This document shows, in pieces, positions 7,532 to 16,748 of a stretch of 57,177 nucleotides of DNA. The position numbers and the translations under genes were made by a program. Below the pieces are notes generated by a model. It was not told the origin of the DNA, ran no database searches, and worked only from the letters and a program-made list of their open reading frames with translations. The first letter of the stretch is position 1. The number at the start of each line of letters is the position of its first letter. This stretch comes from Pseudomonadota bacterium (GTDB lineage Bacteria; Myxococcota_A; UBA796; GCA-2862545): the NCBI GenBank assembly GCA_005776945.1, contig SXOB01000012.1:1-57177 (forward strand). The letters run 5' to 3'.

Positions 7532-9294
7532 TGGCTCTCGCGCGCGACCCCCTGTTCCGGCTGGCGTCGGCCGCCACGGCGCTGGAGTTGGTCGCGCTGC
7601 GCGTCACCGCCGGGCCCGCCCGGGCGATCGACCTCGCCGCCGCAGTTGCCCTTCTCGGCCTGGTCGCCGGCCTCGCTCACCTGACCCGCGACCTCGGAGC
7701 CGTGCCAAGGGCGACGGCCCGAGGCCTGACGGCCGCCTTGTACCTTTCGGGCCTGCTCGGGACGACGTTTATCGAGCGCGGGCAGTGGATCGCTGCCTTT
7801 GCCCTTGCGCCCGCACTGTCGCTGCTCGCGTGGGATCAATTGCGCCGCGGCCAGGAAGGCTGGGGGGCGCGTCACCAAATCGTCGCCATGGCGGCCGCCG
7901 TCGCCTACGAAGCGTTCGTACGCGCGGGCACGAACTCGATGCCTTGGCCAGCTCTCGCCGCCGTCGCGGGGGCCGCCATCACCGTGGGCTTGGTGGGCCC
8001 CCGTGGCGTCGTTCTCGGGCTCATCGCCCTGTGGCCAGCGGCCCCACCCACCCCGTGGACGGCCACGGGTCCGACGCCCGAGGGTCCTGACGTCGTCCTC
8101 GTGGTCGTCGACACGCTGCGGCACGACCGCGCCGAGGCCATGGCGAGCTTCCGCCGCGTCGGCGGCGGGCCGATCGAGGCTCAGGCGGCCGCCCCGTGGA
8201 CACTACCGTCGATGACGAGCCTGATGACGGGCCGGGAGGTCGCCAGCCATGCCGTCGCCGCCCAGCCCGACGGCAGCTTCAGCCGGCGCAACCCCGCCCA
8301 CGCCACTCTGGCGGAGCGATTCGCCGAGGCTGCCTACGACACGGCCGCCACGGCCGAGAATCCGTTCGTAGGGCGCTGGTTCGGCTTCGCCTCTGGCTTC
8401 GCGCGCTTTGACCACGACGACGAGGACCCCTGGCCGATGCCGGGCGCGCCATTTGCGCCCACGGCTCGCAGTTCGGGCGCAGCCCTCGCCGAGTGGATCG
8501 GGCTGACGGCGCCAGCACCCGCGGGCGTCGACCGCCGCCTTGCGTTCGCGAACGCCACCCTCGCCGATCGACGCGACCGGCCCGTCTTCCTCTGGATTCA
8601 CCTCCTCGATGTCCATCGGCCCTACCGGCGCGCATGGAGTTTGGACCTCCCCTGGTCCTCGCGGGCGTGGCTCGCCTGGTCGGCCTGGCCGACCGCCACG
8701 TGGGCCGACCGCCCCGACGAGGTCCTCGCCGCCTACGACAACGAAGTGGCCTACGTCGACCGAGCCCTCGATGCCTGGCTCGCAGCGATGCCGGCGCCCG
8801 GACCCCGCGGCCGCATCGTCGTCCTGACTTCCGACCACGGCGAGGAGTTCGGCGAACACAAAGGCTGGGAACACGGCCACACCATGTACCAGGAGCTGCT
8901 TTCCGTCCCGCTGTCGATCTCCGGCATTCCCGGCGTCCGAGGCCCGGCGGGCCACATCGACGTCGCACCCACATTGCTGACCGCCGCAGGACTCCCGGCC
9001 GACGGTCTCGACGGCCGCGCGCTCCAGGGGGCGAACGCCCCGGGCCCCTACCGCTCGATGACGACCTGGAAGGCCGACCCGAGCTGGCGCGCCTGGCGCG
9101 AAGGCAGCCACAAGGTCGTTGCCCGCGACGGGCATCCGACCCTGCGCTTCGACCTCGGGGCGGACCCCGGCGAACGCCAGGGCGTCCCCGATCCCTCACA
9201 AGAGCACCTGCTACCGGCCCTCCCGACGTCTACGGGCGACGTCATCGACCCGGAGCTCGAAGAACAGCTTCGCCGCATCGGCTACAGAGACTGA
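7531..9294 (+). CDS. Membrane-anchored sulfatase-superfamily (alkaline-phosphatase fold) enzyme
   Basis: 587 residues, ATG overlapping the upstream TGA by one base. Residues 1-160 contain several hydrophobic helices; the rest is a sulfatase/alkaline-phosphatase domain: VVVDTLRHDR at about 190, APWTLPSMTSLMTG at about 222-235, and SDHGEEFGEHKGWEHG at about 434-449 with the metal-binding Asp-His pair. The position where arylsulfatases carry the Cys/Ser that becomes formylglycine aligns with Thr (TLPS), as in phosphoglycerol and phosphoethanolamine transferases. I therefore infer a transferase or phosphatase acting on envelope substrates rather than a formylglycine sulfatase. It is the last gene before an intrinsic terminator. 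Confidence 0.82.
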   Translation: MALARDPLFRLASAATALELVALRVTAGPARAIDLAAAVALLGLVAGLAHLTRDLGAVPRATARGLTAALYLSGLLGTTFIERGQWIAAFALAPALSLLAWDQLRRGQEGWGARHQIVAMAAAVAYEAFVRAGTNSMPWPALAAVAGAAITVGLVGPRGVVLGLIALWPAAPPTPWTATGPTPEGPDVVLVVVDTLRHDRAEAMASFRRVGGGPIEAQAAAPWTLPSMTSLMTGREVASHAVAAQPDGSFSRRNPAHATLAERFAEAAYDTAATAENPFVGRWFGFASGFARFDHDDEDPWPMPGAPFAPTARSSGAALAEWIGLTAPAPAGVDRRLAFANATLADRRDRPVFLWIHLLDVHRPYRRAWSLDLPWSSRAWLAWSAWPTATWADRPDEVLAAYDNEVAYVDRALDAWLAAMPAPGPRGRIVVLTSDHGEEFGEHKGWEHGHTMYQELLSVPLSISGIPGVRGPAGHIDVAPTLLTAAGLPADGLDGRALQGANAPGPYRSMTTWKADPSWRAWREGSHKVVARDGHPTLRFDLGADPGERQGVPDPSQEHLLPALPTSTGDVIDPELEEQLRRIGYRD

Positions 9295-9312
9295 GCGGCG
9301 GTCTCTTTTTTG
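9286..9312 (+). terminator. Rho-independent terminator after the sulfatase-family gene
   Basis: AGAGAC (9286-9291) and GTCTCT (9301-9306) form a 6-bp stem around a 9-base loop, followed immediately by a T tract. The stop codon of the sulfatase gene lies in the loop. Confidence 0.75.
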
Positions 9313-9352
9313 GCTTGTAGAGCCACTTCCGGCGCGTTGCCCTCCCCTGCGC

Positions 9353-9358
9353 TAGGTA
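9353..9358 (+). promoter_or_regulatory. -10-like hexamer TAGGTA, 6 bases before the ATG at 9365
   Basis: GCGCTAGGTA ends six bases before the start codon, a spacing that would place transcription initiation on the ATG (leaderless mRNA). The same geometry occurs at 30857, 38609 and 44079. The AGG could alternatively act as a Shine-Dalgarno sequence. Confidence 0.4.
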
Positions 9359-9364
9359 GGGCCC

Positions 9365-10606
9365 ATGTTGGGCCTTTGGCTGATCGCGTGCATCGAGTCG
9401 GGACTCCGGTCCATTGCCGCCGAGGACTGCTCCAACGGCATCGACGACAACGGCAACGGCGCCGCCGACTGTGACGACCCCGTCTGCACCCTCGTCTGCG
9501 CCGAACACTGCTTCGACGGAAAGGACAACGACGGCAACGGTGCCGCCGACTGTGCCGACGCCGCCTGCGCCGACGCCTGCTCCGAGGTCTGCGACAACGG
9601 GGCCGACGACGACGGCAACGGTCTTGTCGACTGCTACGACCCCGCGTGTCTCGACAGCTGTCCCGAAGACTGCGGCAACGACGAGGACGACGACGGCGAC
9701 GACCTCCTCGACTGCTTCGACGCCGACTGCGCCGGCAGCTGCGTCGAACTCTGCGACAACGGCCTGGATGACGACGCCGACGGCCTCGTCGACTGCTCGG
9801 ACCCCGACTGCGCGGCGGAGTGCCCCGAGGATTGCGCCAACGGCAAAGACGACGACGACGACGGCGACGTGGATTGCGACGATGCGAACTGCCTCGGCTC
9901 GTGTCCGGAGATCTGCGACGACAGCCTGGACAACGACGGCGACGGCGCCATCGACTGCGCGGACGCCGATTGCGACGGCGGCTGCCCCGAGAGCTGTGGC
10001 GACGGCCGCGACAACGACGGCGACGGCAACGTCGACTGCACCGACTCCGATTGTGACGGCGGTTGCCCCGAGACCTGCTTCGATGGCCGCGACAACGACG
10101 GCGACAGCGCGATCGACTGCCTCGACAGCGACTGCGCCACAACCTGCGACGCAGACAGCGACGGCTACATTTCCACCGCTTTCGGTGGGCAGGATTGCAA
10201 CGACGCCAGCGCGTCGGTCCACCCTGGCGCCGCCGAGATCTGCGAAGACGGAATCGATCAAGACTGCGGGGGCGGCGACCCGACCTGTGCACCCACGCTT
10301 GTCGGCTCCTTCATGGTTTCCGATGGGGCCAACTGGGAAACGGATCCGCCGACCTACACGTGTCTCGAAGCGTGCGCCGAGGTCTTTGGTGGCGTCGCCG
10401 CCAACTACGCCTGCAGCGTCAACGGAGCGGCCATCACGAACACGGCCTACATGTCGGGGTGGGGAGACCCCACCTTCTGTACGACGCCCGCCGAAGAGGA
10501 CAGCAAGAAGAACACCCACTACGACTGCGGGTCCGTCGGCTGCTCTTATAGCGCCTTTGTACGGGACAACTGCCCCACCCAGGTCAACCATTGCTGGGAG
10601 CTCTGA
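9365..10606 (+). CDS. MopE-like calcium/metal-binding repeat lipoprotein
   Basis: 413 residues. The signal MLGLWLIAC has Cys at residue 9 and no basic residue. Residues 20-261 are nine tandem repeats of about 27 residues, each following C-x-[DN]-G-x-D-[DN]-D-x-[DN]-G-x-x-D-C-x-D-x-x-C-x-x-x-C, an acidic loop like those binding calcium, with conserved cysteines suggesting disulfides or metal binding. A MopE-type unit (DADSDGY ... DCND ... [10 protein letters not shown]) follows, then a Cys-containing C-terminal domain (about 320-413) with an aromatic-rich end. Such repeats occur in cell-surface proteins of myxobacteria and in the copper protein MopE. Its stop lies within the first codons of the next gene. 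Confidence 0.85.
   Translation: MLGLWLIACIESGLRSIAAEDCSNGIDDNGNGAADCDDPVCTLVCAEHCFDGKDNDGNGAADCADAACADACSEVCDNGADDDGNGLVDCYDPACLDSCPEDCGNDEDDDGDDLLDCFDADCAGSCVELCDNGLDDDADGLVDCSDPDCAAECPEDCANGKDDDDDGDVDCDDANCLGSCPEICDDSLDNDGDGAIDCADADCDGGCPESCGDGRDNDGDGNVDCTDSDCDGGCPETCFDGRDNDGDSAIDCLDSDCATTCDADSDGYISTAFGGQDCNDASASVHPGAAEICEDGIDQDCGGGDPTCAPTLVGSFMVSDGANWETDPPTYTCLEACAEVFGGVAANYACSVNGAAITNTAYMSGWGDPTFCTTPAEEDSKKNTHYDCGSVGCSYSAFVRDNCPTQVNHCWEL
9422..10147 (+). repeat. Nine in-frame tandem repeats of about 81 bases
   Basis: Nine coding repeats, each about 27 codons, built on GACAACGACGGCGAC-like cores. Units 7-9 are the most alike, suggesting recent duplication. Sequence drift between units and the intact reading frame show this is a protein repeat, not a CRISPR array. 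Confidence 0.85.
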
Positions 10607-11364
10607 GCGCCGTCGCCGCCGCCGCGACCTTGGACGAGATTCGCGACGACCGAGGCCCCGAAGCGGCCGCCACGGAATTGGCGCGCATCGTTTCCGACAC
10701 CCCGCCGAAGAAGCTGGACAAGGCGTTGGCCCCCTTCGCCCTCGACGCCTTTGAGCTCGACGTGGCCGCGGTCCTCGGCGCCGAGTTGATCTGGCACGAG
10801 GTGTCCCCCGTCACCCACTGCCGGTGGCAAAACGGGCTGACGTGTACGCTCGCGTTGCCAGGCGACGCGAGCCTCGACCCGTCGGCCTACGAACTGCGGT
10901 GCGCGAGCCCCTACGGCGCCACCGCGCCGATGACGGTCGAGGCCGAAGCGACGCCCGACGGGCCGCGGTGGACGCTGACCCGCGTCGAGCGGTGTCTGAT
11001 GTTCGGGGAGTCCGTCCAGATCGCGCCGAAGGCCTCCGACGCCCTCGAGGGCGTCGGCGCAGGCACAGAGTACATTCCCCCCGAACTGACGGGTCTGACG
11101 TGGGACCAGGTGCGCGAGGAGCTCACCGAGGCCCTCCCCACCTTTCAGGCTTGCACGCGACGTCGCGAGCTCGTCATCACCGGACGGATCGAAGTGGCCT
11201 TCCACATCGGCCCCGACGGTCGTTTCGACCGCCTGGAGCCCGTGACCGACACTCTTGGCGACCCTGCGGTGACCGCGTGCATCCTCGAACGCTTCAGCCG
11301 TGTCCGCCTTCCGCCACCGATGGATGGCTTCACCGAAGGGCGCTGGCCGCTACAGTTCCAGTGA
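10591..11364 (+). CDS. Secreted protein with AgmX/TonB-like C-terminal domain
   Basis: 257 residues from a TTG at 10591 that lies 16 bases inside the end of the MopE-like gene; this start gives a short signal peptide ([12 protein letters not shown]). The middle contains a Cys pair (THCRW, LTCTL) and another (LRCAS, ERCLM). Residues about 175-257 (FQAC ... [17 protein letters not shown] ... ACILERF) match the AgmX-type C-terminal domain with its two cysteines. Unlike the other family members here there is no Pro-rich spacer or obvious membrane anchor, so it may be periplasmic. The exact start is uncertain. It converges with the transthyretin-like gene with no gap. Confidence 0.75.
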   Translation: MLGALSAVAAAATLDEIRDDRGPEAAATELARIVSDTPPKKLDKALAPFALDAFELDVAAVLGAELIWHEVSPVTHCRWQNGLTCTLALPGDASLDPSAYELRCASPYGATAPMTVEAEATPDGPRWTLTRVERCLMFGESVQIAPKASDALEGVGAGTEYIPPELTGLTWDQVREELTEALPTFQACTRRRELVITGRIEVAFHIGPDGRFDRLEPVTDTLGDPAVTACILERFSRVRLPPPMDGFTEGRWPLQFQ

Positions 11365-11365
11365 C

Positions 11366-12028
11366 TCAACCGACCTGGTGACCAAGGTGCGGCGGCAGGT
11401 CATCGAGGACCGAGCCGTCGATGTCGAAGTTCTGGGCGCTGCCGTCGTACATCGACAACGACAAGCCTGGGACCTCGGCCAACGTGCTCCCGTCCGGCAG
11501 CAGGATGCGAACTGCGGCGGTCGCCGGCGGAGACGCGAGCCAAATGTGGTAGGCGCCGTCGCGCAGCGGGGCGCGGGCCAATTCGCGCCCGTCCGTGCCA
11601 AGAATCGCCACCGTCAGATTTCTCAGCGCACGACGAGATTGGGCTTCGCGAACCAGCCCGTGCAGGATGGGCCGCAGCGCGAGAAAGGACTCCGGGTCGC
11701 TCACCGTGAAATCCCAGCACGACAACCCGACGTCGAAGCGCTCCAACCGGACCGCCTCGTCGCGGGGAAAAGCCTCTGTCGACGACACCACTCGATCGCT
11801 GCCCGGAACGTGGATCCGGATGTAAACATCCGGCGCCGATTCGAGACCATAATCCGAGAAGTCCTGGTCCGAATACCGGATTTGGAAACCTCCCTCCTCG
11901 TTCGTCACGCACTCGCCGAGGAAATCGTCCCGGGTGACGTCCTTGTCCCAGGCGCGAACAATCAGGCCCTGAATCCCGCGCTTGGTCTCCCGAAGGCGTA
12001 CAGTTCCGACGATGACCCAGGCCTTCAT
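11366..12028 (-). CDS. Tandem transthyretin-like beta-sandwich protein coupled to a STAND NTPase
   Basis: 220 residues without a signal peptide. Residues 1-90 (GIQGLIVRAWDKDV ... DDFLGECVTNEEGGFQIRY ... PDVYIRIH) follow the pattern of transthyretin-like/carboxypeptidase-regulatory domains, and residues 118-205 look like a second, more diverged copy (LHGLVREAQSRRALRNLTV). No catalytic residues are evident. The ATG overlaps the stop of the NTPase gene as ATGA, so the two products are made together. I infer a binding partner, sensor or effector of the NTPase; function unknown. Confidence 0.8.
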   Translation of the reverse strand: MKAWVIVGTVRLRETKRGIQGLIVRAWDKDVTRDDFLGECVTNEEGGFQIRYSDQDFSDYGLESAPDVYIRIHVPGSDRVVSSTEAFPRDEAVRLERFDVGLSCWDFTVSDPESFLALRPILHGLVREAQSRRALRNLTVAILGTDGRELARAPLRDGAYHIWLASPPATAAVRILLPDGSTLAEVPGLSLSMYDGSAQNFDIDGSVLDDLPPHLGHQVG

Positions 12029-14817
12029 GCGGATTCACCCGTCGCTGGAGCGTCGGTGGCCACCGGAACCTCGGCCTCGGCGGCCGACGCCTCTGCTGTC
12101 GCCTTCTTGCCCCGGCGCTTGACCTTCGGTGCGGCCGACTCGATGGCCGGCAGCGAAGGCGCCGAGTCGTCGTCGGCGCCCGCATCCAACAGCCCCGACG
12201 CCGCGGCCAACAGCACCGCTTTGATCCGGTCGACCTGAGCCTGGTAGAACTTGAACTCTGGCGACCCTTGGGCCGAGCGATCGCGGGCCTGCAGGTATTC
12301 GCCGTGCGCGGGAACCCACATCTCGCGGGATTCGAGCACGTGGCCCAAAGCGGCAAAGGCGCGATGGTTCGTCGCGTCCTTGCGGCACAGTTCGTTGAGC
12401 GCACGCTCGGCGCCGTCGGCGTCGCCTTGGGCGAAATCGAGCAGCGCCATTTCCACGGAAAGCCGGCCGGCACGGTCGTGCCGCGCGTCCGTCGCCTTGC
12501 GTGCGAGGTCGAGCAGCCACTTGCGGCGTTCCACGTCCCCGCCCTCTTCCCGCAACAGCGTCGCGAGAAGCAACGTCGCCTCGGGCGCGCGGTCGTCGCG
12601 CAGCACGCCCTCGAGCAGTTCGCGCGCTTCCTGGCGGAGCGCGCGGGGGTCGCCGTCTTCCACCCGGGCGCGCGCCATGAGCAGGTCGGCGAGCCGGGTC
12701 GTCTGAGTTGCGTCGCCAGGCGCAAGGCGCACGGCCTCCCGCAGGTAGGTCTCCGCCTGGGCCCCGTCGCCTTCCTCGCGGAAGAGCTGCCCAAGCAGCC
12801 CGTAGGCGTCGGGCAGCATCGGCTCGAGCTCCATCGCCCGCGCGAGCGCGGCGAGCGCCTCGTTGCGGCGCCCTTCGCGCATCAACAACGCGCCGAGGCG
12901 CGTCGAGAGGCGGGCGACTTCGGGCATGGCCGCAACGCCCGCTTCCAGCCAGGCGATGGCGCGGCGGCGGTCCTTGCGGCCCATCCACAAGCCGACGCCC
13001 TGGTGCACGAGCTCAGGCGTCGGGGCCGACGCCAGTGCGGCGTGGCACGCGGCGTCCAAGTCGTCGGCCTTGGCACGCTTGAGGTCCATCAGCGCGAGGC
13101 GCAGAATCCAGGCGTCCGAGTTCGAGGGGTTGGCGCGAAGAACTTCTTCGACGCGCGGCTCCGCCAGGTCGGGGCGCTGCCCGCGCAGGGCGGCCATCGC
13201 GTTCTCGAGCAGCTGATCGGCGTCAGGCAGGTCGAGGGGTACGATCGGGCGCTCCGATCGGCTCGCAAGCGCGCAACGATTCGCCTCTTGGGCGAGCGCC
13301 AGGCGGGCCGAGCCCGTCGCCTTCGCGGCGAGGTCCGCGAGCACCTGAGCAAGCTGGCCGTAGTTCTCGAAATCCGCGACTTCGCGCCACGGTAGCTGCT
13401 TGCGGACAAGCGGGTGGACCCGGTACCGCCGATCGGCCTCGGTGCCGACCATGTCGAGAAGGCCGGCCGTCATCAGGTCGAGGCGAGGCTGACGTTTGAT
13501 CTGCAGCGCCGTGAGCAGGTCGCCGTGAATCGAAATCCGCAGGTGAGCAAATCCGGCGAGCAGGCCCCGGAGCGCGGGATCGAGCCGCTCGACGGCCTTG
13601 CCGAGCCGCTTCTCCAGCACCGTCGTGTTGCCGTCGACCTTGACGAATTTGGGATCGTCGAGGAGCGCGAGGCCGTCGGGCCGGTCGCGCACCGCGATCG
13701 CCAACATCCGGGCGGCCATCGGGTGGCCGGCGATCGACTCGCTGATCGGCCCGAATTTCTCACGGGCAAATTCCGGCGCCTTGTAGGCCGAGAAGACCTC
13801 GTGCAGGAAGCGACCTTTGAGGCCGGCCAAGTCGATGCGGCGCAGCGCAGCGTCGGCCCCTTCGCGGAAGAAGCGCGGCTGAACCGTCGACAGGAAGATG
13901 ATCCGCACCGCCGTTGACGCGGTCAAGAGGCGCTCGACGAGGATTTCGAGGCGGCTCCGGCGGAAGAAATCGGCTTCACGGCCGAGCGCATGCTGAAGAT
14001 CGTGGACGACGAAGGCCGTGTTGGCGAGGCCGTCGACCGAAAGGGCGGCCACGGCGGCGTCGGCCACCTGGGTGGCCGTGTGGGGCCCCGCGAGCAGCTC
14101 CGCCATCGCCGTGTGGCCCGCCTCGCGGCCCATCTCGGCGATCCGGGCGGCAAGCGCATCGGCGCCCGCCCCCCAACCGATGCTGAAGTCCGGCAGACGG
14201 CGAAGTCCGCTGGCCGCGAGCGCGTGCTCGACGAGCCACGTCTTGCCGATGCCGGCGAGACCCGCGACGACGACAGGGCCTGGCACGGCAAGAACTTCGG
14301 CCAACGCGGCCATCTCGTCGTCACGGCCGACGAAGGCGAAGCGGGGGGCGCCACCGTCGGAACGGGGGGCGGCCGGACGGGCGCGCTCCTCACCCGCTTC
14401 GGGCGCCGGCGGGATGGGCAGGCCCTCGATGAAATCGCGGCCGCGCGCCTTGAGATGCTCGACCGGGATGGCCCCAAAGGTGCGCTTGAACGCGAACAGG
14501 TCGATCTGGCGCGCGACGATCACGAGCGTCGGGCGCTTGTTCGCCTTGCCAAGCCACTTCGCGAGGTCAGAGACCGCACGTGCGTCGGCGCCGTCGGGCT
14601 CGACGAGCACGACCACGCCGTCAGGGCGGTCCGTCGCCCGCGCAAGCGCCGACTCCGTCGCCGCCACCAGGGGGGCCGTCACGGGCCCGGCCAGCGCGAT
14701 CGGCGCCAACGCGGCCCTCTGGGTAAGCGCCAGGACGATGGTCGGATCGCGCAACAGCGCTCCGGACACCGCCACCACACACTGCCCCGCTTCGATCGCT
14801 TGTTCGACCCGTCCCAT
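12025..14817 (-). CDS. STAND-type (NB-ARC-like) NTPase with C-terminal TPRs
   Basis: 930 residues, ATG at 14817 with AGGTGG just upstream. Residues 1-135 are an unrecognised alpha/beta domain (QCVVAVSGALL, VVVLVEPD, RPTLVIVARQ). Residues 160-475 fit a STAND ATPase: FVGRDDEM at 162-169, Walker A GLAGIGKT at 186-193, Walker B-like TAFVVHDL at 267-274 (Asp 273), a VRIIFLST strand at 304-311, the GxP motif AGHPMA at 363-368 and a winged-helix-like segment. From about 535 to 870 the protein is TPR-like alpha solenoid (for example ARAMELEPMLPDAYGLLGQL). The tail is Lys/Ala-rich. The plan N-terminal domain, STAND switch and repeat sensor is that of signalling or antiphage NTPases (MalT, Apaf-1, Avs types). 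The N-terminal domain is not a clear TIR, nuclease or protease. Confidence 0.8.
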   Translation of the reverse strand: MGRVEQAIEAGQCVVAVSGALLRDPTIVLALTQRAALAPIALAGPVTAPLVAATESALARATDRPDGVVVLVEPDGADARAVSDLAKWLGKANKRPTLVIVARQIDLFAFKRTFGAIPVEHLKARGRDFIEGLPIPPAPEAGEERARPAAPRSDGGAPRFAFVGRDDEMAALAEVLAVPGPVVVAGLAGIGKTWLVEHALAASGLRRLPDFSIGWGAGADALAARIAEMGREAGHTAMAELLAGPHTATQVADAAVAALSVDGLANTAFVVHDLQHALGREADFFRRSRLEILVERLLTASTAVRIIFLSTVQPRFFREGADAALRRIDLAGLKGRFLHEVFSAYKAPEFAREKFGPISESIAGHPMAARMLAIAVRDRPDGLALLDDPKFVKVDGNTTVLEKRLGKAVERLDPALRGLLAGFAHLRISIHGDLLTALQIKRQPRLDLMTAGLLDMVGTEADRRYRVHPLVRKQLPWREVADFENYGQLAQVLADLAAKATGSARLALAQEANRCALASRSERPIVPLDLPDADQLLENAMAALRGQRPDLAEPRVEEVLRANPSNSDAWILRLALMDLKRAKADDLDAACHAALASAPTPELVHQGVGLWMGRKDRRRAIAWLEAGVAAMPEVARLSTRLGALLMREGRRNEALAALARAMELEPMLPDAYGLLGQLFREEGDGAQAETYLREAVRLAPGDATQTTRLADLLMARARVEDGDPRALRQEARELLEGVLRDDRAPEATLLLATLLREEGGDVERRKWLLDLARKATDARHDRAGRLSVEMALLDFAQGDADGAERALNELCRKDATNHRAFAALGHVLESREMWVPAHGEYLQARDRSAQGSPEFKFYQAQVDRIKAVLLAAASGLLDAGADDDSAPSLPAIESAAPKVKRRGKKATAEASAAEAEVPVATDAPATGESA

Positions 14818-14907
14818 GAACCACCTGCCGCCGATTCGCGGTCCGGTCCCGGGGCGCTCAGCGGCGGGCCGCGCTAACGTGAGGCCTCCTTCCGCACAAG
14901 CCGAGCC

Positions 14908-16680
14908 GTGCCCACCCTCGCTGACCGCGTCGACACCCTTCCCACGGCGCCGGGCGTCTACCAATTCGTGGGGCCCGCCGGCGAGGTGTTGTACGTCGGC
15001 AAAGCGGTCGACCTGCGCGCCCGGGTCCGGCAGTACCTCGGCGGCCACGACAGCCGCGCGATGGTGCCCTTTCTGGTCCACGCCGCGATCGACGTGAGCG
15101 TCATCGTCACGCGGACAGAAAAGGAGGCGCTGCTCCTCGAAAACACGCTGATCAAGCAGCACCGACCCCGGTACAACGTCCGACTGCGCGACGACAGCAA
15201 CTTCCTCCATCTCCGTCTGCACCCGCGCGAGGCCTGGCCGATGTTTGGCCTCAGACGCCGCCTCGCGTCGGATGGCGCGCGCTGGTTCGGCCCCTACCCG
15301 TCCGCGAGTCTTGCCCGAGAGACGCTGGCCTTCGCCCAGCGGTTGTTCCCATTGCGAACCTGCTCGGACGCCGTCCTCCGTAGCCGGACACGCCCCTGCC
15401 TACTGCATCAAATGGGCCGCTGCGTCGCACCCTGCGTCGGAAAAGTCGACCGAGAGACGTATCGCGACATCGTGCTGGCCGCGATTCGCTTCCTTGGGGG
15501 CCAACGGGCCGAGGCCGTGGACGGGCTACGGTCGCAAATGACGCGCGCCGCGGCCGAGGAGCGCTACGAAGACGCGGCCCGCGCACGAGACCTCATCCGG
15601 GCCATCGAGACCACCGTCGAACGGCAATCTGTCGTCGACCCTCGGCTCGGCGACCGCGACGCGTGGGCGATCGTCGATTTGGGTTCACACACCGCATTCG
15701 CCGTGCTTCCCGTCCGGGCCGGGGCGATGGGCGAGCCGTTGACCTGGACGGCGACGACGCTGCCGGGGACCGACGCCGAACGCCTCTCCTCCGCCGTCAA
15801 TTCGACCTATGCCGACGGACACGTGCCGGCCGAGATCCTGCTGCCCTCACTCCCGGCCGACGCCGAGGCGCTCTCCGAAATTCTCTCCGAGCGAGCAGGG
15901 TACCGCGTGACGATTTCGGCGCCTCAACGCGGCGACAAAGCGCGGCTGATCGATCTCGCGCGCGAAAATGCGATCGTCCGCCAAGGGGGGCCCGACGCGG
16001 GCGCCGCGCTGGCCGAATTGCTCGATCTGGACGAACCCGTGCGGCACATCGAAGGCTACGATGTCAGCCATCTCGCGGGACGCCAACCCGTGGCGAGCCG
16101 GGTCACGTTCATCGACGGCCGCCAGGACCGGCAACGCACGCGGCGCATTCGCCTTCGCGACGCGCCTGGGGGCGACGACATCGCTGGGCTCCGAGAGGCC
16201 GTGTCACGGCGCCTGGCGCACCAAGACGACCCGCTGCCCGACCTGTTTCTCATCGACGGCGGCCCGGCCCAAGTCGCCGCCATCGCGGCCCTGACCAACG
16301 TCGCCGTCGTCGGACTGATGAAACCCCACGAAGCGGGTTCGGCCCGCCGACATGCGGGCGCCCAAGACCGCATCGTGCCCGAGCGCGGCGAGCCCATCGT
16401 CCTTCCACCCCGTCATCCCGGGCTCAAACTGCTGCAAGCTGTACGAAACGCGGCGCACGAAACGGCGATCCGCTACCAACGCAAGGTGCGTATCCAGCGG
16501 GACTTGACGAGCGCGCTGCAGGACATTCCGGGAATCGGTCCAAGTCGCCGCGACGCGCTGCTCCGGCATTTTGGCTCGGCGGGCGCCGTGCTTGCGGCCG
16601 ACGTCGAGGCGCTGGGCCGGGTTCCAGGGATTTCGCGAGCCCTGGCTCGGCGGATCTGCGACGCCGTGGACGGCGGGTGA
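14908..16680 (+). CDS. uvrC: Excinuclease ABC subunit C
   Basis: 590 residues from a GTG. UvrC makes both incisions around lesions bound by UvrAB in nucleotide excision repair. Visible are the GIY-YIG nuclease at 10-90 (GVYQFVGPAGEVLYVGKA), four cysteines at about 150-175 (RTC ... RPC ... GRC ... APC) that bind an iron-sulfur cluster in the family, a UVR motif (ERYEDAARARDLI) near 215, the RNase H-like endonuclease half with GYDVSHLAG and FLIDGGPAQ, and C-terminal helix-hairpin-helix motifs (DIPGIGPSRRDALL). Length is normal. A TAACGT hexamer 27 bases before the start may be its promoter; there is no clear ribosome-binding site. A 6-bp hairpin spans the stop. Confidence 0.95.
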   Translation: MPTLADRVDTLPTAPGVYQFVGPAGEVLYVGKAVDLRARVRQYLGGHDSRAMVPFLVHAAIDVSVIVTRTEKEALLLENTLIKQHRPRYNVRLRDDSNFLHLRLHPREAWPMFGLRRRLASDGARWFGPYPSASLARETLAFAQRLFPLRTCSDAVLRSRTRPCLLHQMGRCVAPCVGKVDRETYRDIVLAAIRFLGGQRAEAVDGLRSQMTRAAAEERYEDAARARDLIRAIETTVERQSVVDPRLGDRDAWAIVDLGSHTAFAVLPVRAGAMGEPLTWTATTLPGTDAERLSSAVNSTYADGHVPAEILLPSLPADAEALSEILSERAGYRVTISAPQRGDKARLIDLARENAIVRQGGPDAGAALAELLDLDEPVRHIEGYDVSHLAGRQPVASRVTFIDGRQDRQRTRRIRLRDAPGGDDIAGLREAVSRRLAHQDDPLPDLFLIDGGPAQVAAIAALTNVAVVGLMKPHEAGSARRHAGAQDRIVPERGEPIVLPPRHPGLKLLQAVRNAAHETAIRYQRKVRIQRDLTSALQDIPGIGPSRRDALLRHFGSAGAVLAADVEALGRVPGISRALARRICDAVDGG

Positions 16681-16697
16681 AGGAACGCCAATCCTTC
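16679..16697 (+). terminator. Weak hairpin between convergent uvrC and serine hydrolase genes
   Basis: GAAGGA (16679-16684) and TCCTTC (16692-16697) can pair around a 7-base loop in the 68-base gap. There is no T tract on either side, so a terminator role is a guess. Confidence 0.25.
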
Positions 16698-16748
16698 GGA
16701 TAGCGCCGAGCATCCCACATTTCCGGTGCGGTCCACCTCGCCGAACAT

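Noticed and set aside
9422..10147. CRISPR array
   Set aside because: Units are coding, contiguous, drifted and lack unique spacers.
9242..10591. 449-codon frame on the minus strand opposite the MopE-like gene
   Set aside because: It is the antisense of the repeat array and yields Val/Ala repeats with no domain. The plus frame has signal, repeats and a Cys-rich end.
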